Of a DNA stretch of 64,000 nt, positions 11,668 to 23,450 are shown one piece after another. The position numbers were made by a program, and so were the translations under genes. The first letter of the stretch is position 1. Every line of letters begins with the position of its first letter. This stretch comes from Vicia villosa (lineage: Eukaryota; Streptophyta; Magnoliopsida; Fabales; Fabaceae), in assembly GCF_029867415.1 (NCBI RefSeq), contig NC_081186.1:106822455-106886454 (forward strand), given 5' to 3'. The notes beneath the pieces were generated by a model. The model saw only the letters and a list, made by a program, of their open reading frames with translations, did not search any database and was not told where the DNA came from.

Positions 11668-13856
11668 TTATTCTAAATCTACAGGCTCTTCATACATATC
11701 ATTATCATCATTTGATGTGATACTATCCTCAGACCCAACGCCTTCGTGCTCTTCATTCACATTATCTTCAACCAGCAATACAGAAGCATCAACTTCATAC
11801 CCCTCATTTGTTATATCAGACAAATTGGTAATTTGCTTAACTGCAATGACATCATTAATTGGTCCAACTTCATCAACTTGGTAAGCAAGATCTTCCATAG
11901 ATCGTCAGTTTCAATATGGCCTATTGGTTTTGTTTTTATAACAACACACAACCCTCGCTTACGTGGCACAAATGAAGGATAAGGAACATAATAAACTTGC
12001 CTACAAAGATGTGACATTATGAAAGGGTCGTACTCTTTGTACCTTCGCCCCATTTGAATCTCAACAGTACCATATATCTTGTCTATTTTGTGCCTCTAGT
12101 TGGATCATACCATTCGCAGCAAAACAAGACAACTTTATTCTCCGAGTCCAAGTAATTGTATACCAACTCGTAGATATGTTTAACAAAGCCATAGAAATCA
12201 TCTTCACCCCCATCTGTAACTCCTTTTACGAATACACCACTAGTTTTTGTTTTTTTCCCTTCAGTCCAAGTCTCAATGTGAAATTTATATCCGTTCACAA
12301 AGTATGTGTGCCATTCGTTTGCGCTTAGAATAGGGCTTTCACACAAATTTCTCAAATGGAGTATTTCTGGTGTCGGTGTAACAATGCATGACAATCTATC
12401 CTTGACAATCAAACCACGAGCTCTTCCCCCCTTTCTCTAACGTAAACGCCGTAGAGCTTCCCATGCAATGCGGACAACCCATTTTTCCATGTGTACCCCA
12501 ACCAGACAACATGCCATATGCTGGAAAGTCGTTAATCGTCCACATCAAGGTTGCTCGCAAAGTAAAGTTTTGTTTACGAGATATATCATAGGTGCATACT
12601 CCAATCCACAACCTTTTCAAATCATCAATTAGAGGTTGTAAGTACACATCAATTCCAACTTTTGGACTCGACGGTCCTGGAATGATACATGTCAGAAACA
12701 TGTACGGTTTTGTCATGCACATCTCAGGAGGGAGGTTGTAAGGGGTTACAATAACTGGCCAACAAGAATATGCGGTTCCCGACCCTTGGACATATGGAGT
12801 GAATCCATCAGAGCATAAACCAAGCCTGACATTTCTAGGTTCAGCGGCAAAATCAGGATGTATTCGATCAAAGTGCTTCCAAGCCTCGCCATCAGATGGA
12901 TGTCGCATAGTGCCTGGACTTGTTTTGTTTGTATGATGCCATGTCATCTGACTTGCACTGTGCATTGAAGCAAACATTCTTTTTAACCTTGGTATGATCG
13001 GAAGATAAAACATGGACTTCACTGCGACACGTGTTTGCTTATGATCAACAGCTTTACTTTGAATTTGATATCTTGGACTCTCACAAAACTTACATTCCTC
13101 CAACAATCCATCATTAGTACCAAACTCATTGTCATAAAACAACATGCAACCATTAGTGCAACAATCAATTTTTCTTACATTTAAACCCAACTTCGACACC
13201 AACTTCTTTGCATCTTTAAATGTTGTAGGTAAGTTGTCTTTCATAGGAGTTGAATCCAACATCATTTTTGCGAAGAATTCCAAACACTGATCTGGAACAT
13301 TCCAATTTGCCTTAGCAGCCAATAATCTCACACACATCGATAATTTTGAATCTGACGACCCCTCAAACAATGGTATATTCATCTCATTCAACAACTGATA
13401 AAATCTCTGCGCTTCCTCATTTGGCAACTCTTCTCCATCAAAATCTTCAGGTTGATCATAGGCCACGTTCACGCCAAAAGCATCCTCAACCATCTCACCG
13501 ATCATATTAAAGTTTTCCTCATATTCCATAGTCGGTCTACTGCTTGAAGCACGAGTATTACTAGTCTCTGGCACGTTCATCGACAAATTTTCACCGTTCG
13601 ACGTCCACACCCAATAATTTTTAATAAAACCCCTTCTATGCAAATGACGTGTTACTTCTTCTGGATCACTAATTATACGCCTACATTCACATTTAAGACA
13701 AGGACACCTAACTCCCCATTCACTTCGACAACATTCCTGAACAAATGCCCACTTGATAAACCCATCAACTCCTTCTACGAAATTTGGTTTAAGTGTACGT
13801 CTTCCTGGTTCCAATCTATCGTACATCCAACTACGATAGTACAGATAATATTCCAT
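11668..13856 (-). pseudogene. tnp2-like CACTA transposase, internally deleted
   Basis: The start (13856) matches the homologous start in CACTA-2. First comes a transposase-associated domain (YYRSWMYDR, then RCPCLKCECRRIISDP, then HLHRRGF), then the Transposase_21/tnp2 core (LCSDGFTPYVQGSGTAYSCW, VTPYNLPPEMC, DVYLQPLIDDLKRLW). At about 12412 the frame jumps from SSWFDC straight into the DUF4216 lead-in (TPTPEILHLRNL). Comparison with CACTA-2 shows about 1.3 kb missing, including DUF4218. Two single-base deletions near 12085 and 11893 then break the DUF4216 part. It cannot give a full transposase. Confidence 0.9.
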
Positions 13857-13944
13857 ACTGCATATTTGTACAATCATTACACTAATTAATCTATAACATT
13901 TATGTAAACTATATATATATATATAACTTTTTTATCTAACATAT

Positions 13945-14274
<330 letters not shown>

Positions 14275-14343
<69 letters not shown>
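14275..14343. repeat. (AT)n microsatellite
   Basis: About 70 bases of pure AT dinucleotide, right flank of the MITE. Confidence 0.95.
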
Positions 14344-14348
<5 letters not shown>

Positions 14349-15819
14349 CTCACATAATCTATAACATATAACAAGAATATTCTCACATAATATTTAAACT
14401 TTAATCATTTAAAATATACAAAATCTATAACATATAACAAGAATATTCTCACATAATATATAAACTTTATTCTTTTAAAAAAAATAGAATATGTATAAAT
14501 AAAATGTAAAAAAATATATATAATATAAAATGTCTTTATACCCTAATATAATAAAACTATATATAGTATAAAATGTCTTTAACATAATACATACTCTATA
14601 TATATTAAATTTTCTTTTTACCTTTTTAACATATACACATATATAATAAATTTTACTTTTACCATTTTAAAAAACATTCTATTTCCCAATATATATATTA
14701 ATATAATATTATATTCTTTTTACCAATAATATTTTTTTTTACGATTTTTTAACATAATAATAACATACTATAAACATATTAAAATTTCTTTTTACCATTT
14801 TAAAATATATTATATTTTCCAATACATATTAAATCTCTATTTTTCATTAAATAATATATATTAAATTTAAAAAAAAAATTGTATACTATAAATGTTGTCT
14901 ATATAATTTACATATATAGATTAAGTTTAATTAGATATCATAACTTACATTTATAATTCATGTTTAATAATATATAAAAATTACATATATAAATTATATG
15001 TTTAATAATATTATATCTATTTACAAAAAATATAACATATCTAAATATTATAAAATTTAAAATATATAATTTCGATTTACTAAATTATATTCTTTTTTAC
15101 TAAATTATATTTCGATTAAAAATATATATATATATTACCATAAACTAAACAAATTATCTCTATTAACCAAAATCTATTTTAATAAAAAACATAATATGTT
15201 TTATTAAAAAACATAAATATTTCTATTTACCATAAATTACTACATAACCTATAAAAACACATACAATTTATCTATAATCACAAATATTACATACCACATT
15301 AATATATCACAAAAATTCCAGAAAAAACATACAACTAATCACAAATATAATATTAGAGAAAAAAATATAATATTCAATCATCTAATTAATATATCAAAAT
15401 ATTAGAGAAAAAATATAATATTTACCTATAAACTCAAATATAACACAAAAATATACTTCAAAATATTATATTTAAAATTATAAAAATACCTCAATCTTCT
15501 AATCTCCTCCAATCTTCAAGTCCAATTCTTATAATATATATCTCCTCCAATCTTCAAAATCTTGAATAAAAAAATTAAAATAAGTTAGAATTTTAATCAA
15601 TACAAATTATAAATAAACAAAATATAAAATATAAATAAATTAAATAAATTACCTTCAACAATGAGAAGGGGAAGAAGATGAGAGAAGAGAGCAATGGAGA
15701 AAATGAGAGAAGAGAGAAATGGAGAAAATGAGGAAGAGAGGAAGAAATGAGGAAGAGAGGAAGAATGAGAAGAGAGGAGGAGGAGAAGGGGCGTGCAGAA
15801 TTTTATGCGTTCTGGAGTA
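14344..15819 (-). other. CACTA-1 5' leader and long intron region
   Basis: AT-rich and without coding potential. A pyrimidine-rich leader on the minus strand (15655-15800) ends at a GGTAATTT donor near 15651, and a TATGCAG acceptor lies just before the tnp2 start. CACTA-2 has the same plan, so a leader intron of about 1.8 kb is likely. Confidence 0.5.
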
Positions 15820-16330
15820 GGAAACTAGCGACGTGAAAAAAGAGCCTGAACCCACTGGCGTGCATGCCACGTCGCAAGCTGCCAACGGTCCAGTTGGCAG
15901 CGTCGTTAATTTCACGTCGGAACATAGTGACTGGGCAGCCACGTCGCTAATTTCAACGGTAACAAACTTTTCAAATTTGAATCAGTGTTCACCTGCCAAA
16001 GCCTGCGCAGGTCAAATCAGTGTCAGCATTAATTTTTTCCGACGTGCAACTCACGTCACAAATTAAAATTTCAAAATTTTTGTTTCCCCCCATTTGACTT
16101 TATAGATTTCAAAGTTTACAATTTTTGTTTTATCATTTGCGACGTGAAATCCATTTCACAAGTGTTTTTAAATAATATTTTTTTCTGATCCCCCATGTGA
16201 ATACGTAATTATTAATATTATTGATTAAAATAATGTAGCGACTTGTTCTTCACGTCAGAACAGTCACTTTCTTCCCACGTGAATAACACGTCACAAATTT
16301 ATGACGCTAGGGAACCAATTTCTTGTAGTG
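15820..16330. repeat. CACTA-1 subterminal palindromic array (5' side)
   Basis: Repeated GCGACGTG and CACGTCGC units interspersed with divergent spacers up to the terminal TCTTGTAGTG. Confidence 0.85.
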
Positions 16331-16539
16331 TAAAAATAAAATTGTCTCTCTCCTCTTTTATCTCAACCACCCCCATGATGCCAATTAAAAATGAAATTAA
16401 AATTTAAATAAATTTAAATTCTCTCTCTTTTTGTTGGTTGTTCCTAAAAATATTGGTTTAAGTTCGTGTCCATGCAAGTATTTCTCTTGAAGATTGTATG
16501 TGACCACATCTTTGTTGTCTAATGATATATTATTTTTGA

Positions 16540-16800
16540 GAAAAAAAAATTAAAATAACCAGGTTTAATAAATAAAATACAGAAAAAACCACCTTTTCAG
16601 GGTATTTACCAAACTGTCTAGGTTTGGGACATACTGGAAGAGAATGCGCCAAATGAAATGGCGCATGCATGTTACACAAGCCAAACCATTTGGCGCATAA
16701 GAAGGAAAAATTAGGGCAAGAATGTGGAAGCCATTTGAAATGGCGCATATGGCCATGGAGTAACACATAGGCGCCAAACCATTTGGCTCCTATGTGTGGG
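16540..16800. repeat. MULE left TIR with ATGCGCCAAATGAAATGGCGC palindromes
   Basis: After the outer TIR, the motif GCGCCAAATGAAATGGCGCA and variants (CCAAACCATTTGGCGC) recur four times, each able to fold on itself. Confidence 0.85.
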
Positions 16801-17068
16801 CCTTTTTTTTTTTTCAAAATTAACCCGTTTCGGGTATTTTCGCGTACCGTTTTCAATTTCGGTTTATTATTTTCGTCAAAACGTCTAATAAATCAAGTCT
16901 GTAAAATCTTATTAACCCTAAATAATGTAATGTATGCGTCATCGATATCGGTTTTTTATTAAAGCTCTATTTATTAACGAAAGACCGATGAACGGTTACA
17001 AGAGGTGAACGGTTACAAGAGGTGGTAAGCGAAACTGAAACATTGCATTAAAAAAAATACAGATTATA

Positions 17069-19465
17069 CTAAACTTGCGACGATGTCGAGCCACGATTAG
17101 GGCATCTCTTTATGTTGTGCCCAACCTGACGGCAAATGCTGCATTTTCGTTCCATTTTGTCGCGGACGTCCATTTCGGTCCTAATCCGTGTACTATTGGG
17201 ACGCCCTTTTTTCTTTCGCCGCATTGCGTCGTTGTGCCAAACTACCTCTCCATCATACTCAGGCCAGTAATCCTCCTTGGCCACCACAGGAAACGCAACA
17301 CTGTAAACTCTGAGCAACGTCTGAGTCTTGTAAATCGGAGACAGTAGTGATATAGCGTCGCGGTGGGCATACGCACATGCAGCTATGACGTGTGAGCAAG
17401 GCATACGAAAAGCTTGAAACCTTCCACAGTCGCACCAATCTTCGTCAAGCAGAACCCTATATTGTTGCCTTGGCAGCCCTTCATTGTGGTCAATTGTCTC
17501 GCGCACACTGAACGTGCGATTGAATCGGTCGAAAGAAGTCACTTGATGAGTGTTCGCTTTTGCCGCTTGCTGTTGCACAAATTTCATGCAACTATCGCTT
17601 AATAGTTGACCAGCTTGTCTAACATCACCCCATCTCCTGCCTCTTGTTGAGAAGAGTGAAGCCATCCTAAAGTATGTGGCTTCCACCAGTGCTGTGATTG
17701 GAAGGTTACGGATGCCTTTGAAAACGCCATTCATGGATTCCACGAGATTAGTTGTCATATGGCCCCATCGCACGCCATTGTCGTAAGCCCTTGTCCATTT
17801 GTCCCTGGAAAGATTATCTACCCAAGTACCTGCCTCTGGATTTGTCATTACAATCTCACTCCGATAATGCTGGAATGTGGGTTGGGTCAACGCATAACCA
17901 GCATTGACTAGGGCCTTTCTTAGATGTCTGTCCTTGATCTCCCGCATGAAGTTTTGGGCGATGTGGCGAATACAATATACGTGTTTTGAAGGGGGGTCAT
18001 GCCATCCGTTCGCTGGATTGTTGTAAGCACTCTCTATGGAAGCGTGCCTATCAGAGATTAAACATATGTCAGGCTGGGGAGCAACATGTTCCCGGAGGTT
18101 CCTTAGAAAGAAACTCCAAGCCGCTGCAGTTTCACCTTCTACGATAGCAAATGCCACTGGAAATATGTTGCTGTTACCGTCTTGTGCAACCGCCATGAGC
18201 ATGGTTCCTTTGTATTTGCCGTATAACCATGTCCCATCAATTTGAAGTATGGGTTTACAGTGTGCAAAACCTCGGACGCAAGGTTTGAACGCCCAAAAAA
18301 GCCGATGGAATATTCCGTTTCCCTGGACAGGGTTTCCATCCGGGGCATGCGCGGGCAGTGTCTCTAGAATTGTAACAGTTCCAGGTGCGTAACTGTGTAG
18401 CGCATTGAGGTATCGGGGAAGAATTTTGTATGACTCCTCCCAGTTGCCGTAGACTGTCTCAATTGCCTTTGTTTTTGCAACCCACGCCTTTCTGTAAGAT
18501 GGAGTGTAGTTGAAGGTTGTGACGATGTGGGATATTATATTTTTAACCTTCAGAGACGGATCAGAGCTTATGAGAGGCAAGATCTCCTGGCACATAAGAT
18601 CGGCACTGAGTTTTGTATGATCCTGGGAATTGTTAGGGTTGACACACGTGTGTTTCTGCGTAATCGACCCTATTTTCCATGCATTACTTCTCTTCCTATA
18701 AGAGGCCAACAGTCTGAACCCGCACTCTGGATTTTTACAAGTGATTACATACCGTTCCAGGTTTGAACGGTCTACTTCAAAATCAACGTTGTTCGCCATG
18801 TGCCATTTTTTAATTCTTCTTAGACATGCCTCCTTAGACGGAAACTTGTCTCCTTCCTTTAATTCTTCGTCGTTTTGGATGTAGGGCGTGAAGAAGATGT
18901 CAGATGATGGTTCGTCACCTTGGAGGTTCAAGTTACCCATATGCGCTGGAGGTGCGTAGGCATGAGCTGGAGGCACCAAGGTTTGCTGCTCGTCGTCGGA
19001 TTCCTCGTTGACCATGTCGTCAAATTCGGTTTCCAGATCGTCTTCTTCCTCGTCAATGACGTCAACCTCGTCTTGCTCGTTGACTGGTGGGTCAATAACC
19101 TGTGACTGGACAACATTAGTTTCTTGTGTCTCAGCCTGAAGAGTGACGTACAGCTCGATGGAATCCAACCCACAGTATTCGTGGGTGGTGAACATATCTT
19201 GCAAGTCTTCGTCATTGGCAATCTCCATTTCGTAAAACTTGACGGTGTTGTCTTCATTGAAATTGGGACATTGGTAAAAAACGCTTGCAATAGGACCCAT
19301 TGCAATCTTAGAGTACAGTCGTTGAATGAAGTACGAAAATGTTGCTCTTTTGCTCAACAACAATGGTACAACCTGAGTGTTTCTCATCACAAAACCGGCT
19401 ATCTCATGAGAGTAGGTCTCACCGTTTAGATGGGCATGGACAAGATACTGGGTTGATGAAGTCAT
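17069..19465 (-). CDS. MULE transposase (MuDR/MURA-type), 798 aa
   Basis: A single uninterrupted frame. A degenerate N-terminal ubiquitin-like/PB1-like region and an acidic linker (about residues 125-160) precede the MuDR DNA-binding domain (about 195-280, EGDKFPSKEACLRRIKKW and CKNPECGFRLLASYRK). The MULE DDE domain follows (about 390-500): first Asp in LQIDGTWLYGKYKG, second in CLISDRHASIESA, and a Glu candidate in TTNLVESMNGVFKG. A SWIM zinc finger (CDCGRF...PCSHVIAAC) and a C-terminal CCHC knuckle (CSICRQVGHNIKRCP) complete it. Length and domain order are those of a full MURA-like transposase. All catalytic and zinc ligands I can check are present. It lies inside intact termini, so it may be functional. 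Confidence 0.93.
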   Translation of the reverse strand: MTSSTQYLVHAHLNGETYSHEIAGFVMRNTQVVPLLLSKRATFSYFIQRLYSKIAMGPIASVFYQCPNFNEDNTVKFYEMEIANDEDLQDMFTTHEYCGLDSIELYVTLQAETQETNVVQSQVIDPPVNEQDEVDVIDEEEDDLETEFDDMVNEESDDEQQTLVPPAHAYAPPAHMGNLNLQGDEPSSDIFFTPYIQNDEELKEGDKFPSKEACLRRIKKWHMANNVDFEVDRSNLERYVITCKNPECGFRLLASYRKRSNAWKIGSITQKHTCVNPNNSQDHTKLSADLMCQEILPLISSDPSLKVKNIISHIVTTFNYTPSYRKAWVAKTKAIETVYGNWEESYKILPRYLNALHSYAPGTVTILETLPAHAPDGNPVQGNGIFHRLFWAFKPCVRGFAHCKPILQIDGTWLYGKYKGTMLMAVAQDGNSNIFPVAFAIVEGETAAAWSFFLRNLREHVAPQPDICLISDRHASIESAYNNPANGWHDPPSKHVYCIRHIAQNFMREIKDRHLRKALVNAGYALTQPTFQHYRSEIVMTNPEAGTWVDNLSRDKWTRAYDNGVRWGHMTTNLVESMNGVFKGIRNLPITALVEATYFRMASLFSTRGRRWGDVRQAGQLLSDSCMKFVQQQAAKANTHQVTSFDRFNRTFSVRETIDHNEGLPRQQYRVLLDEDWCDCGRFQAFRMPCSHVIAACAYAHRDAISLLSPIYKTQTLLRVYSVAFPVVAKEDYWPEYDGEVVWHNDAMRRKKKGRPNSTRIRTEMDVRDKMERKCSICRQVGHNIKRCPNRGSTSSQV

Positions 19466-19558
19466 TTTTGGAGGGGAAAGTGTGCGGGTGTTGTAATCTC
19501 AGGTCAGATAGGGTAAAATTGTTGGTGTGAGTTGTAATGTTCAGTATATGTTGGATGT

Positions 19559-19566
19559 CTTATAAA
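19559..19566 (-). promoter_or_regulatory. Candidate TATA box of MULE transposase
   Basis: TTTATAAG on the minus strand lies about 95 bases before the transposase ATG, in a stretch free of other signals. Confidence 0.45.
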
Positions 19567-19726
19567 TTGAGGTTCATATGTCCTTGCACAATCTCAATAC
19601 ATAGACACGCTGATCTATGTCCTGTACCCCATCACGCGTCTGAAATGATTCCTGATAAGATTCCTGTAACGATTCCCCTAGGCAGAGCATGCATGCAACC
19701 CTATCTGGCAGCTAGTTATGCAATAA

Positions 19727-19742
19727 TTATTTATATATATAG

Positions 19743-19776
<34 letters not shown>

Positions 19777-19838
19777 TTATATATATATATATATATATAA
19801 ACAAATAAATAAATAAATATATACATATATATATATAA

Positions 19839-19879
<41 letters not shown>

Positions 19880-19914
19880 AATAAATAAATATATATATAT
19901 ATATAAATACATAA

Positions 19915-19963
<49 letters not shown>

Positions 19964-20075
19964 TAAAAATATATATAGATATAAATATATATCTTTATTT
20001 TTATATATATATATATTTATATATATATATATATATAATTACATATATATATATATATAATTATATATAAATATA

Positions 20076-20125
<50 letters not shown>

Positions 20126-20137
20126 TATATAAATATA

Positions 20138-20209
<72 letters not shown>

Positions 20210-20222
20210 TAGATATATATAT
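19727..20222. repeat. (AT)n-rich low-complexity array inside MULE
   Basis: About 500 bases of AT dinucleotide mixed with AAAT tetranucleotides. It separates the divergent promoter regions of the two MULE reading frames. All reading frames here are artefacts. Confidence 0.95.
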
Positions 20223-20249
20223 GGTGGTTCTTACAGACCCACTAGTATA

Positions 20250-20409
20250 GGTCTGCCACTATCTTCCGAATTGATTATAAAAGACAGGCACACTGATCTA
20301 GGTCTGCAACAGGATTCCGTATTGACTATAAAAGACAGACACACTGATCTATGCCTGCCACCAGATTCCGAATTGATTAAAAAAGGACAGTCACACTGAT
20401 CTAGGTCTG
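20250..20409. repeat. 51-bp tandem repeat inside MULE
   Basis: Three units of 51-52 bases (GGTCTGCCAC...CACACTGATCTA) with about 85 percent identity. A related phrase, GACACGCTGATCTATGTCCT, lies at about 19603 on the transposase side of the AT array. Confidence 0.8.
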
Positions 20410-20714
20410 TTCATATATATTTTATTTAATAAACAAATAAATTTGTAATTAATAATTATTTGTATTTTAATAATATATTTTACTAATTATAATTATAGTT
20501 AATAATTACGTATATAAATTATCAATTATATGTATGTTAATTATTGTACCCGTCCACTAGGTTAAATATTGTCCAGACGAAAACAACTAACACAACGACC
20601 ACATTTTTTTTAATTCCATGACCATGCGATGGCAACACAAAACCATCGGTAAATCACGATGTTACGTTGCAGATTACAAAAGACGAGAAAAGAACACAGA
20701 ACAAATAGTACTCT

Positions 20715-21266
20715 TTGCAACATATCGTCGGGAAAAGAACACAAACCCACTCGCAACCATTCGGATTTTCATCATTTGCTGGGTCTTCGAGGGGATTCGG
20801 CCAAAACCTAACCCCTGGTACATCTAGCCTTCATCTTAGTCCCGACGATGGGCCTTATGGCGAATCCTCTTACCGTGGCGCACCCTCCGGCTTCGCAACG
20901 CCTTCAAACCAATTCGGATTTAATCAAGGTAGTTCTAGTGCTGTTGGATGCTATGAACCCGAAGTCTTTTCTCATCCAACACCACCGCCACGACTAAACA
21001 CATTTGAGGGAATGGGTTCCCGACTTTACAACAGCGGTTTTCCGGATAATTATGGGGGCGTCGACGAGTTCATAGACAGCGATCCACGCGAAATCCCAGT
21101 ACCAGCCCCCGTGACACAAACCCAACAAGAAGCACAAAGGGGCAGGGGTAGGGCTAGGGCAAGAGGCGGTGTCAATATTCGCGGCGGAAACAACGATCGC
21201 GGTAAACGTCCCATTATAAGACCAAATTGCGGAACGGGTGGCTATCTTGGTGATGGCCGTCATTGA
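20715..21266 (+). CDS. Second MULE reading frame, RG-rich tail protein
   Basis: The frame encodes a Ser/Gly/Pro-rich segment, then RGRGRARARGG and a terminal RPNCGTGGYLGDGRH. A CGTGG-type tail after an RG-rich run is, as far as I recall, typical of the second protein of plant-mobile-domain MULEs, but the domain itself is missing here. The open frame continues without a stop from about 20715; the true start or upstream exon is unclear. It ends 330 bases inside the right TIR. It is probably a C-terminal remnant. Confidence 0.45.
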   Translation: MQHIVGKRTQTHSQPFGFSSFAGSSRGFGQNLTPGTSSLHLSPDDGPYGESSYRGAPSGFATPSNQFGFNQGSSSAVGCYEPEVFSHPTPPPRLNTFEGMGSRLYNSGFPDNYGGVDEFIDSDPREIPVPAPVTQTQQEAQRGRGRARARGGVNIRGGNNDRGKRPIIRPNCGTGGYLGDGRH

Positions 21267-21594
21267 TCATTTTGCTGTACTTTTCATTAGTCTTCTGTGT
21301 CGTTTCTGAATTTGATTGTAACCGATGTTTAGCTTTTAAATTATATTGTAATCGATGTTCAGTTTTTAAAAAATATTGTAATCGACGTTTAGTTTTTAAT
21401 TTATATTGCAATCGATGTTACACTTTTGATAGTCGTTTTCTACATTACATTTTAAAGCCGAAAAAATTATTCTACTAATTTTTTTAAGTAACCTTCATAA
21501 CAAATAAAAAAATATTATATAAAATTATCATTTTCCCAATTTAAATGAATTAAAAAAAAATTGAAAAAAAAAAATAAAAAAAAAAAGGCCCTAG

Positions 21595-21850
21595 AACTAA
21601 GGCGCCAAATGGTTTGGCTTCTAGGGCAAAACCCTAGACTTATGAGCCATTCCATTTGGCGCATGCAATGGGAATTTTAGGGCAAGCCATTTCATTTGGC
21701 GCATGCACCCAAAATAAACACCTATGCGCCATTTCATTTGGCGCATTCAGTGTTCTGGTATGCCAAACCTAGACAGATTGGTAAATACCCCGAAAACATG
21801 GTTTTTTTCGTATTTTTTTTATGAAACCTGGATATTTAAATTTTTTTTTC
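21595..21850. repeat. MULE right TIR with palindromic repeats
   Basis: Mirror copy of the left end: GCGCCAAATGGTTTGG, GCCATTTCATTTGGCGCATG (three related copies), then the outer TIR to 21850. Confidence 0.85.
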
Positions 21851-21859
21851 TATTTTTGA

Positions 21860-22300
21860 CAATCACCATTATATTTTTGCCACGTAGGATTTAATGAATA
21901 TGAGTTAATCTAAGTTTATAAATAATCCAAACTCGATCCCACATACTTATATTTTTTATTTATTAAATTTAATTTAATTCAAACTTAATATTAATTTAAG
22001 TATCATAATTAAAATTTTAAAATAAATATAAATATTAATTAGTAAAATAAATAATTATAATAACTTTGATATGAATTTTAATTGTTGGAATTCATTTGAT
22101 AAAAAAAATTAAATGTGGTTAGAAATTAAACCAAAAAAAAACAGAACTTAAAAAAAATTATATGTAAAAATTTATTTATTGAGCAATTGCATTGATAATT
22201 GTAAATACTTATAGAAACAAAAAACTAACGATCGTTAAGATTACTGATGAGTTAATGTTTCATTTATTAATTATGCTTTCATTATAATTAAACCGACCAC
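21860..22300. other. AT-rich stretch upstream of F-box gene 1
   Basis: No coding pattern or repeat recognised. Confidence 0.5.
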
Positions 22301-22311
22301 TTTGATAACAT

Positions 22312-22330
22312 TATAAACCCTAACCCTAAT
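22312..22330 (+). promoter_or_regulatory. TATA box plus telobox of F-box gene 1
   Basis: TATAAACCCTAACCCTAA: a TATAAA immediately overlapped by a telo-box (AAACCCTAA), about 75 bases before the ATG. The same arrangement precedes F-box copy 2 at 37622, together with similar flanking sequence (AACCGACCA upstream, TTTGTTTCTTCACC-like downstream). Conservation between paralogues supports a promoter role. Confidence 0.65.
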
Positions 22331-22390
22331 TCAGATAAATAGAATGAAAACCTAATAGCCTCTCACCAATCTGTTTCTTCACCTCTCACC

Positions 22391-23179
22391 ATGAATAATT
22401 TCAACCGGTTACATCCGGAGATCATTCATACTCACATCCTTCCACGCCTCGACGGCACTTCGTTAACCGCCTTATCCTCCGTCTCTTCCGAATTCCGCCA
22501 CATGATCTGCAACAACGATAAACTATGGAAGACAATTTGCACCTCCACATGGCCTTACTTGCCATGTTGGAACCATAGCCGCTTACTCTCTAACTTCCCT
22601 TGTGGTTACCGTTCCTTCGTCCCCGTCTCCGATGCGCTCCCTTCTCTTCATCATAATCATAATAATAACAGTAATTCTCAGTCCCATTGTATTGATCGTC
22701 CTCCCACTAAATATATCATCTTCGCCATTGCTATGTATTTACAGGGAGAACCAGATTCTTTGTATACAATAGTTGAATCTCATCGTATAGAAGAAAATAT
22801 GTGTCCCGGGTTGTACATCAAGTCCCAGCATTATTGTAAATTTAATTTGTTTGACAATAGTACTCAGGAAAGGAAAGAGGGATGTAAGGAGTATTTTCGA
22901 GAAAATTTCAGGTTGAATTGGGTAGTTATCGATCCAACTCAAAAGCGTGCTGGGAGCTTGTTTCATTCTAGTTGTAAACCGGTTTCTGTTCAAGAAACAT
23001 TAACAAATATTAAGTTGGTGTACACGACGGTGCTGCCGATGCTGCCTGGGCTTTATACGGAGATGATGAAATGTCATGTGGAGGTCAAGTGCTTCTGGAG
23101 AAGAGGATGGAAAGGGTTGTGGGTTAAGTTTAGAATGAAGGATATTAATAGGAAAATTGTGAACACTGTTCTATGTTGA
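22391..23179 (+). CDS. F-box protein (At2g27310/At2g36090-like), copy 1
   Basis: A 262-residue frame without introns. The F-box is at about residues 6-50 (PEIIHTHILPRLDGTSLTAL, then SSEFRHMI and LWKTICTSTWP). Family motifs follow: FPCGYRSF, PTKYIIFAIAMYLQGE, and LNWVVIDPTQKRAGSLFHSS. F-box proteins of this kind are substrate receptors of SCF ubiquitin ligases; the substrate is unknown. The C-terminus ends at KDINRKIVNTVLC, about 20 residues earlier than in copies 2 and 3, where the frame continues to NAILNGERKK, so this copy is C-terminally shortened but otherwise open. The start agrees with the paralogues. Confidence 0.85.
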   Translation: MNNFNRLHPEIIHTHILPRLDGTSLTALSSVSSEFRHMICNNDKLWKTICTSTWPYLPCWNHSRLLSNFPCGYRSFVPVSDALPSLHHNHNNNSNSQSHCIDRPPTKYIIFAIAMYLQGEPDSLYTIVESHRIEENMCPGLYIKSQHYCKFNLFDNSTQERKEGCKEYFRENFRLNWVVIDPTQKRAGSLFHSSCKPVSVQETLTNIKLVYTTVLPMLPGLYTEMMKCHVEVKCFWRRGWKGLWVKFRMKDINRKIVNTVLC

Positions 23180-23450
23180 CAAGCTATTCTATTAGATTAT
23201 CATTATGTTATCACGTATCAGTGAAAAAGCATCCTTAGTAGATATAATAATAGTAGATTGAAAATATTGGTATCAGTTTTATTTCTCAAAATTATTATTA
23301 TAAACTAGTTCTTCATTGTGTATTTGGTTTTGTTTTGAATTGGATGCACTATAATACTCTTTCATTTTAGTTCTACAATTTGGAAAATATCACGTTTATT
23401 AGATACCAAACAATTCAAAGGATTTGTGGAATCACTACTAGAAATATTTA

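Larger units (their letters stand above)
16540..21850 (-). mobile_element. MULE transposon, complete with TIRs and 9-bp TSD
   Basis: The left end reads GAAAAAAAAATTAAAATAAC and the reverse complement of the right end reads GAAAAAAAAATTTAAATATC. Similarity continues through CAGGTTT, GGGTATTTACCAA and CTGTCTAGGTTTGG into palindromic repeats, so the TIRs exceed 90 bases. Both flanks are TATTTTTGA (16531-16539 and 21851-21859), a perfect 9-bp duplication typical of Mutator elements. It holds an uninterrupted transposase on the minus strand and a second, convergent reading frame on the plus strand. Confidence 0.95.
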
